64,000 nt of DNA from Fodinibacter sp963763015 (GTDB lineage Bacteria; Actinomycetota; Actinomycetes; Actinomycetales; Dermatophilaceae), in contig CAVXML010000007.1 in NCBI GenBank assembly GCA_963763015.1, positions 372,001 through 436,000 on the forward strand, read 5' to 3'. The translations under genes and the position numbers were made by a program. Below, one piece after another: positions 54,469-64,000 of the stretch. Numbering within the stretch: position 1 is the first letter of the stretch; the number at the start of each line of letters is the position of its first letter. The notes below the pieces were generated by a model. The model was not told the DNA's origin, searched no databases, and worked only from the letters and a program-made list of their open reading frames with translations.

Positions 54469-55449
54469 ATGGTCGAGGCGATGAGGCGGCACCTGGGGCT
54501 CGGCCTCACCGCGATGCTGCTCTCCTGTGCGGCGTTCGGCACCTCGGGACCGTTCGCCAAGGCGCTCATGACGGCGGACTGGTCCCCGGGCGCGGTGGTC
54601 CTCCTGCGCATCTCCGGCGCGGCGCTCGTCCTGCTCCCCCTCACCCTGTGGACCCTGCGGGGCCGCTGGGGGGCCGTGGCCCACGAGCTGCCGCGGGCAG
54701 CGCTCTACGGCACCCTGGCCGTCGCCGCGGCGCAGCTCGGCTACTTCCAGGCGGTCGCCCGCATGGACGTCGCCGTCGCGCTCCTCATCGAGTACCTCGG
54801 CATCGTCCTCGTCGTCCTGTGGGTGTGGGTCGTCACCCGCCGCACCCCGCACCGGCTCACCGGCCTCGGCATCGTGCTCGCCCTCGCCGGCCTCGCCCTC
54901 GTCCTCGACGTCACCGGCCGCGCCACCCCCGACCTCGTCGGTGTCCTGTGGGGGCTGCTCGCGGCCACGGGTCTCGCGGGTCACTACGTCCTCGCCGCGC
55001 GGGAGACGGCCATCCCGGCGACCGCCTTCGCCGGCCTCGGGCTCGCGGCGGGCGCTGTGGTGCTGGCGCTCGCCGGTCTCGTCGGCATCCTGCCCATGGA
55101 TGCCGGTGCACCGACCGTCGTCGTCGCCGGCAGCAGCATCCCCGCCTGGCTGGCGCTGCTCGAGCTGGTCCTCGTCGCCGCGGCGCTCGCCTACGTCCTC
55201 GGCATCCTGGGGGCCCGCCACCTGGGATCGACCCTCGCCTCGTTCGTCGGGCTCACCGAGGTGCTGTTCGCCGTGCTCTTCGCCTGGCTGCTGCTCGGCG
55301 AGCTGCCGCGCCCGCTCCAGCTCCTGGGAGGCGTGGTGCTGCTCGCCGGGGTCGTTGCCGTCCGCCTCGGGCAGCGCGACGAAGCCCGCTCCGAGAGCGG
55401 GCGCCGGCCACGCGAGGCCGATTTCGACGTTCCGTCCCCGGTCGCCTAG
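54469..55449 (+). CDS. EamA/RhaT-type exporter
   Basis: 326 residues, ten membrane helices, two EamA halves (first with SCAAFGTSGPFAKALMTADW and EYLGIVLVVLWVWVV, second with FVGLTEVLFAVLFAWLLLGE). A drug/metabolite exporter of unknown substrate. The ATG with GAGGAGG is preferred over an earlier ATG that lacks a ribosome site. Its stop TAG is the first half of a TAGACT hexamer that may be the rplY -10. Probably regulated by the divergent CGNR protein. Confidence 0.86.
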   Translation: MVEAMRRHLGLGLTAMLLSCAAFGTSGPFAKALMTADWSPGAVVLLRISGAALVLLPLTLWTLRGRWGAVAHELPRAALYGTLAVAAAQLGYFQAVARMDVAVALLIEYLGIVLVVLWVWVVTRRTPHRLTGLGIVLALAGLALVLDVTGRATPDLVGVLWGLLAATGLAGHYVLAARETAIPATAFAGLGLAAGAVVLALAGLVGILPMDAGAPTVVVAGSSIPAWLALLELVLVAAALAYVLGILGARHLGSTLASFVGLTEVLFAVLFAWLLLGELPRPLQLLGGVVLLAGVVAVRLGQRDEARSESGRRPREADFDVPSPVA

Positions 55450-55452
55450 ACT
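55447..55452 (+). promoter_or_regulatory. -10 element for rplY built on EamA stop codon
   Basis: TAGACT, whose TAG is the EamA stop. It gives a leader of about 195 nt before rplY. The leader is GC-rich with several CGGTCG/CGACCG complementary blocks; I see no known RNA motif in it. Confidence 0.4.
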
Positions 55453-55652
55453 CGCCGGGTTGCCTCGGCGAGGGACGTCGCACCGGACAGAGCTGTCCGG
55501 ATGACCGCCACGAGCGGTCGACGCATCCGTGATCGACGCTGGCGGCACGCAGATCCGGTGGATCCGCGGGCCGTTTCGCGCGCCGGTCGTTCGGTGCCAC
55601 GTCCCGCGTCGAGGACCGACCGCCCGACCTCTCTTCGATCCCAGGAGCACTC

Positions 55653-56354
55653 GTGTCCGACAACAAGCTCGTCGCCGAGGCACGCACCCAGTTCGGCAAG
55701 GGTGCCGCCCGCAAGATCCGCCGTGACAAGAAGATCCCCGCCGTCATGTACGGCCACGGCACCTCCCCCGTCCACATCACCCTCCCGGGCCACGACACGA
55801 TGCTCGCCCTGAAGCAGACCAACGCGCTGCTCACGATCGTCCTCGACGGCGACGAGCAGCTGGCCCTTGCCAAGGACGTCCAGCGCGACCCGATCAAGCC
55901 GGTCATCGAGCACGTCGACCTGGTCATCGTGCGTCGGGGCGAGAAGGTCGTCGTCGACGTCCCTGTCCACCTCGAGGGCGAGGCCGCGGCGGAGACCGTC
56001 GTGACCACCGACCACACGAGCCTGCAGCTCGAGGTCGAGGCCACCACGATCCCGGAGAGCATCACCGTCTCGGTCGAGGGGGCCCAGGCCGGCACGCAGA
56101 TCCTGGCCGGCCAGGTGCGGCTGCCCGAGGGCTCGGTCCTGGTCACGGACCCCGAGGCGCTCGTCGTCAACGTCACCGCCCAGGTCTCCGAGGAGGCCCT
56201 CGAGGCCGAGCTCGCCGACGCCGAGGCCGAGGCCGGCATCGAGCGCGAGGAGCACGCCGAGGATGCCGCCGCGCCGGGTGCCGCTGCCGAGGGCGACGCC
56301 CCCTCGAGCGACGCCGCCTCGACCGACACCGAGCAGTCCTCCGACCAGGCCTGA
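55653..56354 (+). CDS. rplY: 50S ribosomal protein L25/general stress protein Ctc
   Basis: 233 residues. N-terminal L25 domain (LVAEARTQFGKGAARKIRRD, KIPAVMYGHGTSPVHITLPG) binds 5S rRNA; the TL5/Ctc C-terminal domain follows (VEHVDLVIVRRGEKVVVDVP, VHLEGEA). The last 45 residues are an acidic, Ala/Glu/Ser-rich tail typical of actinobacteria. GTG has CAGGAG upstream. Adjacent to pth and mfd as usual. Confidence 0.94.
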   Translation: MSDNKLVAEARTQFGKGAARKIRRDKKIPAVMYGHGTSPVHITLPGHDTMLALKQTNALLTIVLDGDEQLALAKDVQRDPIKPVIEHVDLVIVRRGEKVVVDVPVHLEGEAAAETVVTTDHTSLQLEVEATTIPESITVSVEGAQAGTQILAGQVRLPEGSVLVTDPEALVVNVTAQVSEEALEAELADAEAEAGIEREEHAEDAAAPGAAAEGDAPSSDAASTDTEQSSDQA

Positions 56355-56437
56355 GCGCGCCCTCAGCACGGCATCCGGGGCCCGGTCCACGCGGACCGGG
56401 CCCCGATGCGTCGCCGGGCCCGCGGCATACTGGCCCC

Positions 56438-57040
56438 GTGAGCGAGAGCGGACCCTGGTTGGTCGTCGGGCTGGGCAACCCCGGCCCGGCGTACGCCGGC
56501 AACCGCCACAACGTGGGTGCGATGGTCGTCGAGGAGCTCGCCCGTCGTACCGGGTCGGCGCTGCGCACGCACAAGGCCCGGGCCCACGCGGCCCAGGTCC
56601 GGCTGGGCACCGGTCCGGGCGGCCTGCCCGGCCCGGCGGCCGTTCTCGCGATCCCCTCCGGCTTCATGAACGAGTCGGGGGGCCCGGTGTCGGCGCTGTT
56701 GCGGTTCTTCTCGGTCCCGCCGGAGCGGCTCGTGGTCGTGCATGACGAGCTCGACCTCGACGCGGGCACCGTGCGCCTCAAGCGGGGCGGGGGAGAGGGC
56801 GGCCACAACGGGCTGCGCTCGGTCAGCTCCTCGCTCGGCACGAAGGACTACCACCGGGTCAGGGTGGGCATCGGCCGCCCGCCGGGGCGGATGGACCCCG
56901 CCGACTTCGTCCTGCGCGACTTCTCACCGGCCGAGCGCAGGGAGCTGCCCTTCCTGATCGACGATGCCGCCGACGCGGTCGAGCAGCTCGTCACCGTCGG
57001 CCTGCTCGACGCGCAGCAGCGGGTCCACGCTCCTCGCTGA
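56438..57040 (+). CDS. pth: Peptidyl-tRNA hydrolase
   Basis: 200 residues. LVVGLGNPGPAYAGNRHNVG contains the catalytic His, FMNESGGPVSALLRF the substrate Asn, and VVHDELDLDAGTVRLKRGGG then GGHNGLRS complete the active site. It releases peptidyl-tRNA that falls off ribosomes. GTG start lies 6 nt after CATACT, a weak leaderless -10; no ribosome site is visible. Confidence 0.95.
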   Translation: MSESGPWLVVGLGNPGPAYAGNRHNVGAMVVEELARRTGSALRTHKARAHAAQVRLGTGPGGLPGPAAVLAIPSGFMNESGGPVSALLRFFSVPPERLVVVHDELDLDAGTVRLKRGGGEGGHNGLRSVSSSLGTKDYHRVRVGIGRPPGRMDPADFVLRDFSPAERRELPFLIDDAADAVEQLVTVGLLDAQQRVHAPR

Positions 57041-57110
57041 GCGTGCCCTGGGCGGGCGGTGCCCGACCGCCGGACGCCAGCCGCCGACGGGGAGTGTCGC
57101 CCCGCCCGAC

Positions 57111-57116
57111 TAGAAT
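57111..57116 (+). promoter_or_regulatory. -10 element, leaderless mfd
   Basis: TAGAAT, 7 nt before the mfd ATG. Best match to the consensus in this window. Confidence 0.6.
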
Positions 57117-57123
57117 CGCCCGG

Positions 57124-60699
<3,576 letters not shown>

Positions 60700-60726
60700 C
60701 GCGGACCCCCTGCGAAAGGACAGCAC

Positions 60727-61260
60727 GTGACCTCCACCGTCCGCCGATCCGTCGCGGCCCTGGCGCTCGGCGCCGCGCTCGCCACGGCAGGCTGCGGCGA
60801 GACCACCGCCGACCGAGCGGCGGTCGTCGACGGAACCGTCATCCGCGAGACCGACCTCCAGACGGCGATGTCGGAGATCAACGGGATGGACCCGGCGCTG
60901 CTCCAGGAGCAGCTCACCCCCAGCGGCACCCTGACCGCGCTCGTCCAGGCACCGGTCGTGCTCGACTACCTCGAGGGCAAGGGCGTCGTCGTGTCCGACT
61001 CGGTCGCCTCCCGCGAGGCCGCCGCCCGCGGTGTCGCCGAGCCCAGCCAGGCCACCCTCGAGGTCATCAAGCTGGCGTCGGCGATCTCCGCGGCGCAGCA
61101 GTCCGGCCAGTTCACCGAGGCCGACGGGCTGGCGCTCTCGGAGCAGCTGCGCTCGCGTGACGTCGAGGTCAACCCCCGCTACGGCGCGTTCAACCCCGAC
61201 ACCGCGTCGGTGCAGCTGGGCCAGCCGTCCTGGGTCGAGGCCTTCGACGCGGGCCAGTGA
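60727..61260 (+). CDS. SurA N-terminal-like lipoprotein
   Basis: 177 residues. Signal peptide with lipobox ATAGC, then a SurA_N-like helical domain (AAVVDGTVIRETDLQTAMSE, QAPVVLDYLEGKGVVVSDSV). There is no PPIase domain, so it may be a chaperone-like fold only. It lies between mfd and mazG, a common place for such genes in actinobacteria. GTG has AAAGGA upstream. Its stop overlaps the mazG start (GTGA). Confidence 0.8.
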   Translation: MTSTVRRSVAALALGAALATAGCGETTADRAAVVDGTVIRETDLQTAMSEINGMDPALLQEQLTPSGTLTALVQAPVVLDYLEGKGVVVSDSVASREAAARGVAEPSQATLEVIKLASAISAAQQSGQFTEADGLALSEQLRSRDVEVNPRYGAFNPDTASVQLGQPSWVEAFDAGQ

Positions 61261-62201
61261 CCGTCGGCCGACTGGGGCTGCTCCTCACCTCACCCCGGGT
61301 CGCGCCGGGGCTCCTGTCACACGCGGCGTGGGATGCCGTGGCCTCCGCGAGCCTGCGCCTGGCACGGGACCCGGACGACCCGCTCGTCGAGGCCGTCGAG
61401 GAGTCCGGCCTGCCGGTCGAGGCGGTCGGGGACGTCGCCCCTCCCGCGCTGGCCCGCCGCCTGGTCGACCTCGCCACGACCACTCCTGTGGTGTGGCTGG
61501 GGTCCTCCGACGGTGACCCGGGGCTCGCCGATGCCGTGGCGGCCGAGGTGTCGCGCCTGGAGTCGCCGCCGGACGTCGAGGTCGTCGTGGGGTCGTGGGA
61601 CGTCCAGGGCGGGCGCCTGCTCGACGTCGTCGCCACGATGGACCGCCTCCGCTCGCCCGGTGGCTGCCCGTGGGACGCGGAGCAGACCCACGAGAGCCTG
61701 GCCCCCTACCTCGTCGAGGAGGCGCACGAGGTGGCGCACGCGATCGACGTCGGTGACCGCCGCCACCTCGCCGAGGAGCTCGGCGACGTCCTCCTCCAGG
61801 TGGTCTTCCACGCCCGCGTCGCGGAGGAGGCCGCCGAAGGGGCGTTCGACATCGACACCGTCGCCGGGCTGCTCGTCGACAAGCTGGTCCGTCGCCACCC
61901 GCACGTCTTCGCCGACGGTGACGCGAGCACCCCGGCCGAGGTCGAGCAGGCGTGGGAGAGGATCAAGGGCGAGGAGAAGGCGGCCACCGCGGGCGGCGGG
62001 TACGACACCGACCTGCTGCACGGCATCCCCGAGACCCTGCCCCCGCACCTCGCGGCCGACAAGGTCCTCGCCCGGGTGCGTCGCCGCGGGCTGACCCCCG
62101 ATCCGGATGCCGTGGCGCACCTCGAGCGCGCCCGGGCCGCCCTCGTCGCGGCCGAGACCGAGGTGCGCACGGCGCTTCGCGGTCTCGCCGACTCCCCCTA
62201 G
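61257..62201 (+). CDS. mazG: Nucleoside triphosphate pyrophosphohydrolase MazG
   Basis: 314 residues. The catalytic MazG domain (about 115-225) has the metal-binding acidic helices: LRSPGGCPWDAEQTHESLAP, LVEEAHEVAHAI and HLAEELGDVLLQVVFHA. The first 110 residues are a degenerate tetrapyrrole-methylase-like region without the SAM loop. It degrades aberrant dNTPs and, in some bacteria, ppGpp. Coupled to the SurA-like gene. Its TAG stop is the start of the psuK -10. Confidence 0.9.
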   Translation: MTVGRLGLLLTSPRVAPGLLSHAAWDAVASASLRLARDPDDPLVEAVEESGLPVEAVGDVAPPALARRLVDLATTTPVVWLGSSDGDPGLADAVAAEVSRLESPPDVEVVVGSWDVQGGRLLDVVATMDRLRSPGGCPWDAEQTHESLAPYLVEEAHEVAHAIDVGDRRHLAEELGDVLLQVVFHARVAEEAAEGAFDIDTVAGLLVDKLVRRHPHVFADGDASTPAEVEQAWERIKGEEKAATAGGGYDTDLLHGIPETLPPHLAADKVLARVRRRGLTPDPDAVAHLERARAALVAAETEVRTALRGLADSP

Positions 62202-62204
62202 TCT
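62199..62204 (+). promoter_or_regulatory. -10 element for psuK built on mazG stop codon
   Basis: TAGTCT, with TAG being the mazG stop, 6 nt before the psuK GTG. Confidence 0.5.
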
Positions 62205-62210
62205 GCTTCG

Positions 62211-63245
62211 GTGCCTGCCGATCCCGCCCGTGTCCTGGTCATCGGCGGCGCGGTGCTCGACACGAAGCTCCGGACGGCTTCGCCTCCGGTGCCCGGAACG
62301 AGCAACCCGGGGAGCGCGTCGTGGACGGCAGGAGGGGTCGGCCGCAACATCGCCGAGAACCTGGCTCGTCTCGGGACGTCCACCGCGCTCGTGGCGGCGG
62401 TGGGCGACGACCTCGCCGGTGAGAGCATCGTGGGCCGCACCGCCGCGGCCGGCGTGGACTGCCGGAACGTCGTTCTCTCACCGCTCTCCACCGGCACGTA
62501 CGCAGCCGTGCTCGACGAGGATGGTGACCTGCTCATCGCCGTCGCCGACATGCGCGCGACCGACGCGCTGACCGTCGCCGACCTGGGCGTGGTGCCGTCG
62601 CTGCTCGGCGGCGCCGACGCCCTGGTCGTCGACGCCAACCTGGACGACTCGGTGGTGCGCTGGCTGCTGTCCGCCGCCCAGGAGGCCGGCGTCCTCACCG
62701 TGCTGGAGCCGGTGAGCGTCGCCAAGGCCGGCCAGGTGGCCCCGGTTCTCGACGGCTCGGTGTGCCTGCACACGGTGACGCCCAACGTCGACGAGCTCGC
62801 CGCCCTCGTCGGCCGCCCCGTGGGCGACACCGTGGACGACGTCGTCGAGGCCGCGCTCGTCCTCCACGGCCGCGGGGTTGAGCACGTGTGGGTGCGTCGC
62901 GGCACGCATGGCAGCCTGCTCTCGGTCGCCGGGGCGGCGGCCGGGGCGGCGGCCGGGGCTGAGGGCACCCGGGATGCCGCCACGGCATCCGGCCAGCGGG
63001 TCGTGCTCGTCGACGCGCCGGTCACGGTGGTCGCCGACGTCACGGGCGCCGGCGACTCGATGACCGCCGGCTACGTCCACTCCCTGCTCGCCGGGAACGA
63101 CGCCGTCGAGGCCGCGCGATACGGCCAGGTCGTCGCGGCCCTGACCTGTGCGTCGGTCGACACGGTGCGCCCGGACCTGACCGCCGAGCTCGTGGCGGCC
63201 CACCTGACCCCCACCCGGCCATCCACCGAGGAGCTCCGCACATGA
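62211..63245 (+). CDS. psuK: PfkB-family kinase, probable pseudouridine kinase
   Basis: 344 residues. Ribokinase fold: VIGGAVLDTKLRT, the sugar-binding WTAGGVGRNIAENLARLG, VVDANLDDSVV, TPNVDELAALVGRP and the catalytic DVTGAGDSMTAGYV. The pairing with psuG (4-nt overlap) identifies the substrate as pseudouridine, which is phosphorylated before PsuG splits it to uracil and ribose-5-P. There is an Ala/Gly-rich insertion (AAAGAAAGAEG) near residue 245. GTG start is leaderless-like. Confidence 0.88.
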   Translation: MPADPARVLVIGGAVLDTKLRTASPPVPGTSNPGSASWTAGGVGRNIAENLARLGTSTALVAAVGDDLAGESIVGRTAAAGVDCRNVVLSPLSTGTYAAVLDEDGDLLIAVADMRATDALTVADLGVVPSLLGGADALVVDANLDDSVVRWLLSAAQEAGVLTVLEPVSVAKAGQVAPVLDGSVCLHTVTPNVDELAALVGRPVGDTVDDVVEAALVLHGRGVEHVWVRRGTHGSLLSVAGAAAGAAAGAEGTRDAATASGQRVVLVDAPVTVVADVTGAGDSMTAGYVHSLLAGNDAVEAARYGQVVAALTCASVDTVRPDLTAELVAAHLTPTRPSTEELRT

Positions 63246-64000
63246 CCGCGACCGCCAGCCCGCACCCGATGCTCGTGCTCGCGCCCGACGTGGCCGAGGC
63301 CCTTGCCACGGGCACGCCCGTCGTCGCGCTCGAGTCGACGATCATCAGCCACGGGATGCCGTACCCCCACAACGTCGCGATGGCCCGTGAGGTGGAGCAG
63401 ATCGTCCGCGACGGCGGGGCGGTGCCCGCGACGGTCGCCGTGCTGCACGGGCGTCCGACGGTCGGCCTGTCGGACGAGGAGCTCGAGCTGCTGGGGTCCG
63501 ACGGCGGCATCCGCAAGGTCAGCGTGCGCGACCTGCCCCACGTCGTCGCCACGGGCGCCCACGGCGCCACGACCGTGGCGAGCACGATGCGGCTGGCCGG
63601 GCTGGCCGGCATCCGCGTCTTCGTCACGGGCGGGCTGGGGGGCGTGCACCGGGGGGCGGAGCACTCGATGGACGTCTCGGCGGACCTCACCGAGCTCTCG
63701 CGCACCGAGGTCGCGGTGGTGTCGGCCGGGGTGAAGTCGATCCTCGACATCCCGCGCACGCTGGAGGTGCTCGAGACCCTCGGCGTCCCCGTCGTGGGCT
63801 ACGGGACGGACGAGTTCCCCTCGTTCTACTCACGGTCGAGCGGGGTGGGTGCGCCCATGCGGCTCGACACGCCGGGGGAGGTCGCCGCCCTCCTGCGCGC
63901 CACGTGGGACCTCGGCCTGGGCAGTGGAGTGGTCGTCGCCAACCCGGTCCCGGCCGAGGACGAGATGCCGCGGGCCGAGATCGACGCGGTGATCGCGCAG
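63242..64000 (+). CDS. psuG: Pseudouridine-5'-phosphate glycosidase (3' end cut)
   Basis: The first 253 residues; the frame is open at the right edge. ALESTIISHGMPYPHNVAMA, GATTVASTMRLAGLAGI, VTGGLGGVHRGAEHSMDVSA, VVSAGVKSILDIPRTLEVLE and GYGTDEFPSFYSRSSG are the PsuG/IndA hallmarks, with Lys in AGVKSI forming the Schiff base. About 50-60 residues remain outside. ATG overlaps psuK. Confidence 0.95.
   Translation, partial: MTATASPHPMLVLAPDVAEALATGTPVVALESTIISHGMPYPHNVAMAREVEQIVRDGGAVPATVAVLHGRPTVGLSDEELELLGSDGGIRKVSVRDLPHVVATGAHGATTVASTMRLAGLAGIRVFVTGGLGGVHRGAEHSMDVSADLTELSRTEVAVVSAGVKSILDIPRTLEVLETLGVPVVGYGTDEFPSFYSRSSGVGAPMRLDTPGEVAALLRATWDLGLGSGVVVANPVPAEDEMPRAEIDAVIAQ

Overview
The window is about 72-74% GC by eye. 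It uses many GTG starts, has mostly short intergenic gaps, and shows a strongly actinobacterial gene set and order. These traits include a SepX/GlpR divisome gene next to rimJ and moeA, a resuscitation-promoting factor between tatD and rsmA, a protein O-mannosyltransferase divergent from rsmI, a three-subunit sdhCAB, a CsoR copper operon and a DtxR/IdeR-type iron box. My best guess is a member of Micrococcales, perhaps Intrasporangiaceae; that placement is inference, not proof.

Layout. 1-4 kb: the end of a helicase/nuclease, then mscL, an SAF-domain protein, FmdB and a K+/H+ antiporter. 4-14 kb: a frameshifted penicillin-acylase-type gene, 5-formyl-THF cyclo-ligase, and the block UTP-glucose-1-P uridylyltransferase - moeA(glp) - moaC - mog - rimJ-like - sepX/glpR, which ties molybdopterin synthesis genes to a cell-division module. 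14-21 kb: tRNA-Ala(CGC), a membrane-anchored alpha/beta hydrolase and a copper cluster (cytosolic four-helix Cu-storage protein, CopA, CopZ, CsoR with its operator). 21-28 kb: two frame-disrupted genes (a RibD-C-like remnant and a TM0106-type nuclease-helicase), pmt and rsmI. 28-34 kb: sdhCAB, a CPBP protease, a lipoprotein and a DUF4126 membrane protein. 34-42 kb: metG, tatD, rpfB, rsmA, ispE and an ABC-F ATPase. 42-51 kb is more accessory: an 885-residue adenylation/carrier/membrane-acyltransferase fusion under an iron box, MarR/Tam, TetR, tRNA-Gln, a small secreted protein, a lipoprotein and a HerA-like ATPase with a decayed second copy nearby. 51-64 kb: glmU-prs, a tandem repeat, a CGNR regulator and an EamA transporter, then rplY, pth, mfd, a SurA-like lipoprotein, mazG, psuK and psuG (cut by the window end).

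Signals that run across the window. At least 18 genes have a TANNNT hexamer ending 6-8 nt before the start codon, which is the signature of leaderless transcripts. The heptamer GGATGCC/GGCATCC occurs about 75 times by eye, several-fold above a base-composition estimate. A 51-bp palindromic repeat is present twice, 12 kb apart. Four single-base frame breaks lie in three genes, mostly beside short G/C runs, so sequencing error has to be excluded before these are called pseudogenes.

The most promising unexplained item is the iron-box-controlled adenylation-carrier-acyltransferase fusion at 42328-44985. It looks like a one-polypeptide system for activating a small acid and handing it to a membrane acyltransferase. 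The substrate is unknown.
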